Assembly (NCBI GenBank): GCA_964057225.1
Contig: OZ059900.1
Span: forward strand, 15,143,638-15,207,637
DNA from: Auanema rhodensis
Taxonomy: Eukaryota > Nematoda > Chromadorea > Rhabditida > Rhabditidae
Reading direction: 5' to 3'
Length of the DNA: 64,000 nucleotides
In this document: piece by piece, positions 37,664 to 49,100 of the stretch
Numbering within the stretch: the first letter of the stretch is position 1
Layout of the letters: each line of letters begins with the position of its first letter
Position numbers and translations under genes: made by a program
The notes under the pieces: model-generated
What the model was told of the DNA's origin: nothing
The model's input: the letters and a program-made list of their open reading frames with translations, nothing else
The model's database searches: none

Positions 37664-37735
37664 CTCCCCGGCCGGGAATTGAACCCGGGTCTCGCATGTG
37701 ACAGACGCGGATACTCACCACTATACTACCGAGGA
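37664..37735 (-). tRNA. tRNA-Asp(GTC): tRNA-Asp (GUC), array 2 copy 11
   Basis: Identical to the reference. 'ttaattcg' 3' flank and 'cgacttag' in the right spacer, matching the array 1 unit at 1017. Confidence 0.97.
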
Positions 37736-38102
37736 TTGAATTTGCACTTAGAAACTTTCACTAAGAGTGTGAGTTTGAATTATAGTAGAAAAATGAAACA
37801 CTGTCTCTAACATATCTTGATTTATGGCCTACTTTACTCAAAGAGCTAATTGAAGTTTGGTGTTAGAATGAACAATTGATTAACGCTGACGTTTCAATTT
37901 TTTTCATCGTAATTGAGATAGAACATTTAAATTAAATGGAAATGTTTAACGACTTAGAAAAAAAACACAAGCTCAAATCACTTTTGAAAAAACAGAAAGT
38001 TTAAAACAACCTTTTTTCTAATAATTATCTTTTTTATCCGACTTTTGGAAGAAAACAAAAATAGCATAACATTCAATAACGATGAATCAGAACAAAAACA
38101 TT

Positions 38103-38174
38103 CTCCCCGGCCGGGAATTGAACCCGGGTCTCGCATGTGACAGACGCGGATACTCACCACTATACTACCGAGGA
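38103..38174 (-). tRNA. tRNA-Asp(GTC): tRNA-Asp (GUC), array 2 copy 12
   Basis: Identical to the reference. Right-dimer flank, with a private 'catagcttg' replacing 'catatcttg' near 38252. Confidence 0.97.
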
Positions 38175-38540
38175 TTGAATTTGCACTTAGAAACTTTCAT
38201 TAAGAGTGTGAGTTTGAATTATAGTAGAAAAATGAAACACTGTCTCTAACATAGCTTGATTTATGGCCTACTTTACTCAAAGAGCTAATGGAAGTTTGGT
38301 GTTAGAATGAACAATTGATTAACGCTGACGTTTCAATTTTTTTCATCGTACTTGAGATAGAACATTTAAATTAAATGGAAATGTTTAAAAATTTAGAAAA
38401 AATCACAAGCTCAAATCACTTTTGAAAAAACAGAAAGTTTAAAACAACTTTTTTTCTAATAATTATCTTTTTTATCCGACTTTTGTAAAAAAACAAAAAT
38501 AGCATAACATTCAATAACGATGAATCAGAACAAAAACATT

Positions 38541-38612
38541 CTCCCCGGCCGGGAATTGAACCCGGGTCTCGCATGTGACAGACGCGGATACTCACCACTA
38601 TACTACCGAGGA
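38541..38612 (-). tRNA. tRNA-Asp(GTC): tRNA-Asp (GUC), array 2 copy 13
   Basis: Identical to the reference. The 5' flank has a private 'ctttctttaag' where other units read 'ctttcactaag' or 'ctttcattaag'. Confidence 0.97.
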
Positions 38613-38978
38613 TTGAATTTGCACTTAGAAACTTTCTTTAAGAGTGTGAGTTTGAATTATAGTAGAAAAATGAAACACTGTCTCTAACATATCTTGATTT
38701 ATGGCCTACTTTACTCAAAGAGCTAATTGAAGTTTGGTGTTAAAATGAACAATTGATTAACGCTGACGTTTCAATTTTTTTCATCGTACTTGAGATAGAA
38801 CATTTAAATTAAATGGAAGTGTTTAAAAATTTAGAAAAAATCACAAGCTCAAATCACTTTTGAAAAAACAGAAAGTTTAAAACAACTTTTTTTCTAATAA
38901 TTATCTTTTTTATCCAACTTTTGTAAAAAAACAAAAATAGCATAACACTCAATAACGATGAATCAGAACAAAAACATT

Positions 38979-39050
38979 CTCCCCGGCCGGGAATTGAACC
39001 CGGGTCTCGCATGTGACAGACGCGGATACTCACCACTATACTACCGAGGA
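38979..39050 (-). tRNA. tRNA-Asp(GTC): tRNA-Asp (GUC), array 2 copy 14
   Basis: Identical to the reference. The 3' flank is 'atccaac' with a private 'aacactcaat' about 30 bp past the T5 stop. Confidence 0.97.
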
Positions 39051-39416
39051 TTGAATTTGCACTTAGAAACTTTCATTAAGAGTGTGAGTTTGAATTATAG
39101 TAGAAAAATGAAACACTGTCTCTAACATATCTTGATTTATGGCCTACTTTACTCAAAGAGCTAATTGAAGTTTGGTGTTAGAATGAACAATTGATTAACG
39201 CTGACGTTTCAATTTTTTTCATCGTAATTGAGATAGAACATTTAAATTAAATGGAAATGTTTAAAAATTTAGAAAAAATCACAAGCTCAAATCACTTTTG
39301 AAAAAACAGAAAGTTTAAAACAACCTTTTTTCTAATAATTATCTTTTTTATCCGACTTTTGTAAAAAAACAAAAATAGCATAACATTCAATAACGATGAA
39401 TCAGAACAAAAACATT

Positions 39417-39488
39417 CTCCCCGGCCGGGAATTGAACCCGGGTCTCGCATGTGACAGACGCGGATACTCACCACTATACTACCGAGGA
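39417..39488 (-). tRNA. tRNA-Asp(GTC): tRNA-Asp (GUC), array 2 copy 15
   Basis: Identical to the reference. Left-dimer flank with 'cgacttag', pairing with the next copy. Confidence 0.97.
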
Positions 39489-39854
39489 TTGAATTTGCAC
39501 TTAGAAACTTTCACTAAGAGTGTGAGTTTGAATTATAGTAGAAAAATGAAACACTGTCTCTAACATATCTTGATTTATGGCCTACTTTACTCAAAGAGCT
39601 AATTGAAGTTTGGTGTTAGAATGAACAATTGATTAACGCTGACGTTTCAATTTTTTTCATCGTAATTGAGATAGAACATTTAAATTAAATGGAAATGTTT
39701 AACGACTTAGAAAAAAAACACAAGCTCAAATCACTTTTGAAAAAACAGAAAGTTTAAAACAACCTTTTTTCTAATAATTATCTTTTTTATCCGACTTTTG
39801 GAAGAAAAAAAAATAGCATAACATTCAATAACGATGAATCAGAACAAAAACATT

Positions 39855-39926
39855 CTCCCCGGCCGGGAATTGAACCCGGGTCTCGCATGTGACAGACGCG
39901 GATACTCACCACTATACTACCGAGGA
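39855..39926 (-). tRNA. tRNA-Asp(GTC): tRNA-Asp (GUC), array 2 copy 16, last before B
   Basis: Identical to the reference, T5 stop at 39846-39850. The 3' flank has lost the c in 'gaaaacaaaaatag' (now an uninterrupted A run near 39804-39814), a 1 bp deletion beyond the terminator. It keeps about 308 bp of family A on its 5' side before family B begins. Confidence 0.97.
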
Positions 39927-40224
39927 TTGAATTTGCACTTAGAAACTTTCATTAAGAGTGTGAGTTTGAATTATAGTAGAAAAATGAAACACTGTCTCTA
40001 ACATATCTTGATTTATGGCCTACTTTACTCAAAGAGCTAATGGAAGTTTGGTGTTAGAATGAACAATTGATTAACGCTGACGTTTCAATTTTTTTCATCG
40101 TACTTGAGATAGAACATTTAAATTAAATGGAAATGTTTAAAAATTTAGAAAAAATCACAAGCTCAAATCACTTTTGAAAAAACAGAAAGTTTAAAACAAC
40201 TTTTTTTCTAATAATTATCTTTTT

Positions 40225-40245
40225 TATCCGACTTCGATTTCATGT
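40225..40245. other. Junction, family A array 2 to B minus array
   Basis: Family A 'tttttatccgactt' runs into family B 'cgatttcatgtg' at 40234/40235. Family B itself reads 'gacttacgatttc', so both families share 'gactt' at the switch. This is a 5 bp microhomology with one base lost, consistent with end joining or template switching. Confidence 0.8.
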
Positions 40246-41270
40246 GTTCAAACTCATGCAATGTCAATGAAACCTAGCTCAAAATTGTTCCTACAACGTC
40301 TAATTCCACTTTCACGACAAAAAAACAGGGGTTAGAAAATTAAGGAAATTAGCATATTCTGAGGGCACGCCCCTTATGGCTAATATTGATTAAATCGATT
40401 TTTGTTCATATGAGTCGTCAAATGCAACGAATTTCAGCGTGTTACATACTAAAATGAAGCATTTTACATGCTGAACACTATAAAAATACAAAAACACAGT
40501 ATTTCCCATGAGAAATATTTTATTATGCTGGAAAACCAGTTTTTGGAAATTTCGCTGTAAACAAGGTTTTGACTTACGATTTCATGTGTTCAAACTCATG
40601 CAATGTCAATGAAACCTAGCTCAAAATTGTTCGTACAACGTCTAGTTCCACTTTCACGACAAAAAAACAGGGGTTAGAAAATTAAGGAAATTAGCATATT
40701 CTGAGGGCACGCCCCTTATGGCTAATATTGATTAAATCGATTTTTGTTCATATGAGTCGTCAAATGCAACGAATTTTAGCGTGTTACATACTAAAATGAA
40801 GCATTTTACATGCTGAACACTAGAAAAATACAAAAACACAGTATTTCCCATGAGAAATATTTTATTATGCTGGAAAACCAGTTTTTGGAAATTTCGCTGT
40901 AAACGAGGTTTTGACTTACGATTTCATGTGTTCAAACTCATGCAATGTCAATGAAACCTTGCTCAAAATTGTTCCTACAACGTCTAGTTCCACTTTCACG
41001 ACAAAAAAACAGGGGTTAGAAAATTAAGGAAATTAGCATATTCTGAGGGCACGCCCCTTATGGCTAATATTGATTAAATCGATTTTTGTTCATATGAGTC
41101 GTCAAATGCAACAAATTTCAGCGTGTTACATACTAAAATGAAGCATTTTACATGCTGAACACTAGAAAAATACAAAAACACAGTTTTTCCCATGAGAAAT
41201 ATTTTATTATGCTGGAAAACCAGTTTTTGGAAATTTCGCTGTAAACAAGGTTTTGACTTACGATTTCATG

Positions 41271-42300
41271 AGTTCAAACTCATGCAATGTCAATGAAACC
41301 TAGCTCAAAATTGTTCGTACAACGTCTAGTTCCACTTTCACGACAAAAAACAGGGGTTAGAAAATTAAGGAAATTAGCACATTCTGAGGGCACGCCCCTT
41401 ATGGCTAATATTGATTAAATCGATTTTTGTTCATATGAGTCGTCAAATGCAACGAATTTCAGCGTGTTACATACTAAAATGAAGCATTTTACATGCTGAA
41501 CACTAGAAAAATACAAAAACACAGTTTTTCCCATGAGAAATATTTTATTATGCTGGAAAACCAGTTTTTGGAAATTTCGCTGTAAACAAGGTTTTGACTT
41601 ACGATTTCATGTGTTCAAACTCATGCAATGTCAATGAAACCTAGCTCAAAACTGTTCGTACAACGTCTAGTTCCACTTTCACGACAAAAAAACAGGGGTT
41701 AGAAAATTAAGGAAATTAGCATATTCTGAGGGCACGCCCCTTATGGCTAATATTGATTAAATCGATTTTTGTTCATATGAGTCGTCAAATGCAACGAATT
41801 TCAGCGTGTTACATACTAAAATGAAGTATTTTACATGCTGAACACTAGAGAAATACAAAAACACAGTATTTCCCATAAGAAGTATTTTATTATGCTGGAA
41901 AACCAGTTTTTGGAAATTTCGCTGTAAACAAGATTTTGACTTACGATTTCATGTGTTCAAACTCATGCAATGTCAATGAAACCTAGCTCAAAATTGTTCG
42001 TACAACGTCTAGTTCCACTTTCACGACAAAAAAACAGGGGTTAGAAAATTAAGGAAATTAGCATATTCTGAGGGCACGCCCCTTATGGCTAATATTGATT
42101 AAATCGATTTTTGTTCATATGAGTAGTCAAATGCAACGAATTTCAGCGTGTTACATACTTAAATGAAGCATTTTACATGCTGAACACTAGAAAAATACAA
42201 AAACACAGTATTTCCCATGAGAAATATTTTATTATGCTGGAAACCAGTTTTTGGAATTTTCGCTGTAAACAAGGTTTGACTTACGATTTCATGTGTTCAA
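41271..42300 (-). repeat. B minus block duplicated at +2390 bp, left copy
   Basis: 'catgagttc', 'aaactgttcg', 'tagagaaatac', 'cccataaga', 'aagattttgac' and 'gagtagtc' occur in this order here and again at about 43661-44690. The offset is about seven monomers less 4 bp. The right copy keeps 'ggaaaaccag' where the left has lost bases near 42240-42280. Boundaries are approximate. Confidence 0.75.
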
Positions 42301-42408
42301 ACTCATGCAATGTCAATAAAACCTAGCTCAAAATTGTTCGTACAACGTCTAGTTCCACTTTCACGACAAAAAAACAGGGGTTAGAAAATTTAGGAAATTA
42401 GCATATTC

Positions 42409-43770
42409 TGAGGGCACGCCCCTTATGGCTAATATTGATTAAATCGATTTTTGTTCATATAAGTCGTCAAATGCAACGAATTTCAGCGTGTTACAAACTA
42501 AAATGAAGTATTTCACATGCTGAACACTAGAAAAATACAAAAACACAGTATTTCCCATGAGAAATATTTTATTATGCTGGAAAACCAGTTTTTGGAAATT
42601 TCGCTGTAAACAAGGTTATGACTTACGATTTCATGTGTTCAAACTCATGCAATGTCAATGAAACCTAGCTCAAAATTGTTCGTACAACGTCTAGTTCCAC
42701 TTTCACGACAAAAAAACAGGGGTTAGAAAATTTAGGAAATTAGCATATTCTGAGGGCACGCCCCTTATGGCTAATATTGATTAAATCGATTTTTGTTCAT
42801 ATGAGTCGTCAAATGCAACGAATTTCAGCGTGTTACATACTAAAATGAAGTATTTTACATGCTGAACACTAGAAAAGTACAAAAACACAGTATTTCCCAT
42901 GAGAAATATTTTATTATGCTGGAAAACCAGTTTTTGGAAATTTCGCTGTAAACAAGGTTTTGACTTACGATTTCATGAGTTCAAACTCATGCAATGTCAA
43001 TGAAACCTAGCTCAAAATTGTTCGTACAACGTCTAGTTCCACTTTCACGACAAAAAACAGGGGTTAGAAAATTAAGGAAATTAGCATATTCTGAGGGCAC
43101 GCCCCTTATGGCTAATATTGATTAAATCGATTTTTGTTCATATAAGTCGTCAAATGCAACGAATTTCAGCGTGTTACAAACTAAAATGAAGTATTTTACA
43201 TGCTGAACACTAGAAAAATACAAAAACACAGTATTTCCCATGAGAAATATTTTATTATGCTGGAAAACCAGTTTTTGGAAATTTCGCTGTAAACAAGGTT
43301 ATGACTTACGATTTCATGTGTTCAAACTCATGCAATGTCAATGAAACCTAGCTCAAAATTGTTCGTACAACGTCTAGTTCCACTTTCACGACAAAAAAAC
43401 AGGGGTTAGAAAATTTAGGAAATTAGCATATTCTGAGGGCACGCCCCTTATGGCTAATATTGATTAAATCGATTTTTGTTCATATGAGTCGTCAAATGCA
43501 ACGAATTTCAGCGTGTTACATACTAAAATGAAGTATTTTACATGCTGAACACTAGAAAAGTACAAAAACACAGTATTTCCCATGAGAAATATTTTATTAT
43601 GCTGGAAAACCAGTTTTTGGAAATTTCGCTGTAAACAAGGTTTTGACTTACGATTTCATGAGTTCAAACTCATGCAATGTCAATGAAACCTAGCTCAAAA
43701 TTGTTCGTACAACGTCTAGTTCCACTTTCACGACAAAAAACAGGGGTTAGAAAATTAAGGAAATTAGCAT
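42409..43770 (-). repeat. B minus two-monomer tandem duplication (683 bp)
   Basis: The pair marked 'tataagtcg', 'ttacaaac', 'ggttatgac', 'atttaggaaatt', 'agaaaagtac' and 'catgagttc' occurs twice in a row, at offsets of 682-683 bp. One copy has 'tatttcacatg' where the other has 'tattttacatg'. Boundaries are approximate. Confidence 0.78.
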
Positions 43771-45960
43771 ATTCTGAGGGCACGCCCCTTATGGCTAATA
43801 TTGATTAAATCGATTTTTGTTCATATGAGTCGTCAAATGCAACGAATTTCAGCGTGTTACATACTAAAATGAAGCATTTTACATGCTGAACACTAGAAAA
43901 ATACAAAAACACAGTTTTTCCCATGAGAAATATTTTATTATGCTGGAAAACCAGTTTTTGGAAATTTCGCTGTAAACAAGGTTTTGACTTACGATTTCAT
44001 GTGTTCAAACTCATGCAATGTCAATGAAACCTAGCTCAAAACTGTTCGTACAACGTCTAGTTCCACTTTCACGACAAAAAAACAGGGGTTAGAAAATTAA
44101 GGAAATTAGCATATTCTGAGGGCACGCCCCTTATGGCTAATATTGATTAAATCGATTTTTGTTCATATGAGTCGTCAAATGCAACGAATTTCAGCGTGTT
44201 ACATACTAAAATGAAGTATTTTACATGCTGAACACTAGAGAAATACAAAAACACAGTATTTCCCATAAGAAATATTTTATTATGCTGGAAAACCAGTTTT
44301 TGGAAATTTCGCTGTAAACAAGATTTTGACTTACGATTTCATGTGTTCAAACTCATGCAATGTCAATGAAACCTAGCTCAAAATTGTTCGTACAACGTCT
44401 AGTTCCACTTTCACGACAAAAAAACAGGGGTTAGAAAATTAAGGAAATTAGCATATTCTGAGGGCACGCCCCTTATGGCTAATATTGATTAAATCGATTT
44501 TTGTTCATATGAGTAGTCAAATGCAACGAATTTCAGCGTGTTACAAACTAAAATGAAGTATTTTACATGCTGAACACTAGAAAAATACAAAAACACAGTA
44601 TTTCCCATGAGAAATATTTTATTATGCTGGAAAACCAGTTTTTGGAAATTTCGCTGTAAACAAGGTTATGACTTACGATTTCATGTGTTCAAACTCATGC
44701 AATGTCAATGAAACCTAGCTCAAAATTGTTCGTACAACGTCTAGTTCCACTTTCACGACAAAAAAACAGGGGTTAGAAAATTTAGGAAATTAGCATATTC
44801 TGAGGGCACGCCCCTTATGGCTAATATTGATTAAATCGATTTTTGTTCATATGAGTCGTCAAATGCAACGAATTTCAGCGTGTTACATACTAAAATGAAG
44901 TATTTTACATGCTGAACACTAGAAAAGTACAAAAACACAGTATTTCCCATGAGAAATATTTTATTATGCTGGAAAACCAGTTTTTGGAAATTTCGCTGTA
45001 AACAAGGTTTTGACTTACGATTTCATGTGTTCAAACTCATGCAATGTCAATGAAACCTAGCTCAAAATTGTTCCTACAACGTCTAGTTCCACTTTCACGA
45101 CAAAAAACAGGGGTTAGAAAATTAAGGAAATTAGCATATTCTGAGGGCACGCCCCTTATGGCTAATATTGATTAAATCGATTTTTGTTCATATGAGTCGT
45201 CAAATGCAACGAATTTCAGCGTGTTACATACTAAAATGAAGCATTTTACATGCTGAACACTAGAAAAATACAAAAACACAGTATTTCCCATGAGAAATAT
45301 TTTATTATGCTGGAAAACCACTTTTTGGAAATTTCGCTGTAAACAAGGTTTTGACTTACGATTTCATGTGTTCAAACTCATGCAATGTCAATGAAACCTA
45401 GCTCAAAACTGTTCCTACAACGTCTAGTTCCACTTTCACGACAAAAAAACAGGGGTTAGAAAATTAAGGAAATTAGCATATTCTGAGGGCACGACCCTTA
45501 TGGCTAATATTGATTAAATCGATTTTTGTTCATATGAGTAGTCAAATGCAACGAATTTCAGCGTGTTACATACTTAAATGAAGCATTTTACATGCTGAAC
45601 ACTATAAAAATACAAAAACACAGTATTTCCCATGAGAAATATTTTATTATGCTGGAAAACCAGTTTTTGGAAATTTCGCTGTAAACAAGGTTTTGACTTA
45701 CGATTTCATGTGTTCAAACTCATGCAATGTCAATGAAACCTAGCTCAAAACTGTTCGTACAACGTCTAGTTCCACTTTCACGACAAAAAAACAGGGGTTA
45801 GAAAATTTAGGAAATTAGCATATTCTGAGGGCACGCCCCTTATGGCTAATATTGATTAAATCGATTTTTGTTCATATGAGTCGTCAAATGCAACGAATTT
45901 CAGCGTGTTACATACTAAAATGAAGTATTTTACATGCTGAACACTAGAAAAATACAAAAA

Positions 45961-46136
45961 CACAGTATTTCCCATAAGAAATTGTTTATTATGCTGGAAA
46001 ACCAGTTTTTGGAAATTTCGCTGTAAACAAGGTTTTGACTTACGATTTCATGTGTTCAAACTCATGCAATGAATTTCAGCGTGTTACATACTAAAATGAA
46101 GCATTTCACATGCTGAACACTAGAAAAATACAAAAA
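45961..46136 (-). repeat. Truncated B monomer (176 bp instead of 342)
   Basis: At 46061-46071 'ctcatgcaatg' passes directly into 'aatttcagcgtg', skipping 166 bp. The intact unit has 'atgcaatg' on one side and 'atgcaacg' on the other, so the deletion joined near-identical 6-8 bp direct repeats, as expected for slippage or microhomology-mediated joining. It also marks the change from the diverged left part of the array to the homogeneous right part. Confidence 0.92.
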
Positions 46137-49100
46137 CACAGTATTTCCCATGAGAAATATTTTATTATGCTGGAAAACCAGTTTTTGGAAATTTCGCTGT
46201 AAACAAGGTTTTGACTTACGATTTCATGTGTTCAAACTCATGCAATGTCAATGAAACCTAGCTCAAAATTGTTCCTACAACGTCTAGTTCCACTTTCACG
46301 ACAAAAAAACAGGGGTTAGAAAATTAAGGAAATTAGCATATTCTGAGGGCACGCCCCTTATGGCTAATATTGATTAAATCGATTTTTGTTCATATGAGTC
46401 GTCAAATGCAACGAATTTCATCGTGTTACATACTAAAATGAAGCATTTTACATGCTGAACACTAGAAAAATACAAAAACACAGTATTTCTCATGAGAAAT
46501 ATTTTATTATGCTGGAAAACCAGTTTTTGGAAATTTCGCTGTAAACAAGGTTTTGACTTACGATTTCATGTGTTCAAACTCATGCAATGTCAATGAAACC
46601 TAGCTCAAAATTGTTTGTACAACGTCTAGTTCCACTTTCACGACAAAAAAACAGGGGTTAGAAAATTAAGGAAATTAGCATATTCTGAGGGCACGCCCCT
46701 TATGGCTAATATTGATTAAATCGATTTTTGTTCATATGAGTAGTCAAATGCAACGAATTTCAGCGTGTTACATACTAAAATGAAGCATTTTACATGCTGA
46801 ACACTAGAAAAATACAAAAACACAGTATTTCCCATGAGAAATATTTTATTATGCTGGAAAACCAGTTTTTGGAAATTTCGCTGTAAACAAGGTTTTGACT
46901 TACGATTTCATGTGTTCAAACTCATGCAATGTCAATGAAACCTAGCTCAAAATTGTTCCTACAACGTCTAAATCCACTTTCACGACAAAAAAACCGGGGT
47001 TAGAAAATTAAGTAAATTAGCATATTCTGAGGGCACGCCCCTTATGGCTAATATTGATTAAATCGATTTTTGTTCATATGAGTCGTCAAATGCAACGAAT
47101 TTCAGCGTGTTACATACTAAAATGAAGCATTTCACATGCTGAACACTAGAAAAATACAAAAACACAGTATTTCCCATGAGAAATATTTTATTATGCTGGA
47201 AAACCAGTTTTTGGAAATTTCGCTGTAAACAAGGTTTTGACTTACGATTTCATGTGTTCAAACTCATGCAATGTCAATGAAACCTAGCTCAAAATTGTTC
47301 CTACAACGTCTAGTTCCACTTTCACGACAAAAAAACAGGGGTTAGAAAATTAAGGAAATTAGCATATTCTGAGGGCACGCCCCTTATGGCTAATATTGAT
47401 TAAATCGATTTTTGTTCATATGAGTCGTCAAATGCAACGAATTTCAGCGTGTTACATACTAAAATGAAGCATTTTACATGCTGAACACTAGAAAAATACA
47501 AAAACACAGTATTTCTCATGAGAAATATTTTATTATGCTGGAAAACCAGTTTTTGGAAATTTCGCTGTAAACAAGGTTTTGACTTACGATTTCATGTGTT
47601 CAAACTCATGCAATGTCAATGAAACCTAGCTCAAAATTGTTTGTACAACGTCTAGTTCCACTTTCACGACAAAAAAACAGGGGTTAGAAAATTAAGGAAA
47701 TTAGCATATTCTGAGGGCACGCCCCTTATGGCTAATATTGATTAAATCGTATTTTGTTCATATGAGTCGTCAAATGCAACGAATTTCAGCGTGTTACATA
47801 CTAAAATGAAGCATTTTACATGCTGAACACTAGAAAAATACAAAAACACAGTATTTCCCATGAGAAATATTTTATTATGCTGGAAAACCAGTTTTTGGAA
47901 ATTTCGCTGTAAACAAGGTTTTGACTTACGATTTCATGTGTTCAAACTCATGCAATGTCAATGAAACCTAGCTCAAAATTGTTCCTACAACGTCTAATTC
48001 CACTTTCACGACAAAAAAACCGGGGTTAGAAAATTAAGGAAATTAGCATATTCTGAGGGCACGCCCCTTATGGCTAATATTGATTAAATCGATTTTTGTT
48101 CATATGAGTCGTCAAATGCAACGAATTTCAGCGTGTTACATACTAAAATGAAGCATTTTACATGCTGAACACTAGAAAAATACAAAAACACAGTATTTCC
48201 CATGAGAAATATTTTATTATGCTGGAAAACCAGTTTTTGGAAATTTCGCTGTAAACAAGGTTTTGACTTACGATTTCATGCGTTCAAACTCATGCAATGT
48301 CAATGAAACCTAGCTCAAAATTGTTCCTACAACGTCTAATTCCACTTTCACGACAAAAAAACAGGGGTTAGAAAATTAAGAAAATTAGCATATTCTGAGG
48401 GCACGCCCCTTATGGCTAATATTGATTAAATCGATTTTTGTTCATATGAGTCGTCAAATGCAACGAATTTCAGCGTGTTACATACTAAAATGAAGCATTT
48501 TACATGCTGAACACTAGAAAAATACAAAAACACAGTATTTCCCATGAGAAATATTTTATTATGCTGGAAAACCAGTTTTTGGAAATTTCGCTGTAAACAA
48601 GGTTTTGACTTACGATTTCATGTGTTCAAACTCATGCAATGTCAATGAAACCTAGCTCAAAATTGTTCCTACAACGTCTAGTTCCACTTTCACGACAAAA
48701 AAACAGGGGTTAGAAAATTAAGGAAATTAGCATATTCTGAGGGCACGCCCCTTATGGCTAATATTGATTAAATCGATTTTTGTTCATATGAGTCGTCAAA
48801 TGCAACGAATTTCAGCGTGTTACATACTAAAATGAAGCATTTTACATGCTGAACACTAGAAAAATACAAAAACACAGTATTTCCCATGAGAAATATTTTA
48901 TTATGCTGGAAAACCAGTTTTTGGAAATTTCGCTGTAAACAAGGTTTTGACTTACGATTTCATGTGTTCAAACTCATGCAATGTCAATGAAACCTAGCTC
49001 AAAATTGTTCCTACAACGTCTAGTTCCACTTTCACGACAAAAAAACAGGGGTTAGAAAATTAAGGAAATTAGCATATTCTGAGGGCACGCCCCTTATGGC

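Larger units (their letters stand above)
32988..40234 (-). repeat. Family A tandem array 2 (tRNA-Asp satellite, 16 tRNA copies)
   Basis: About 16.5 head-to-tail 438/439 bp units, with tRNA genes on the minus strand as in array 1. tRNA starts run from 33281 to 39855 with spacings of only 438 or 439 bp. The extra base travels with the 'cgacttag' spacer variant (near 34879, 35756, 36633, 37949 and 39701). The array begins and ends inside spacer sequence and is bordered on both sides by minus-orientation family B. Strand is that of the tRNA genes. Confidence 0.97.
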
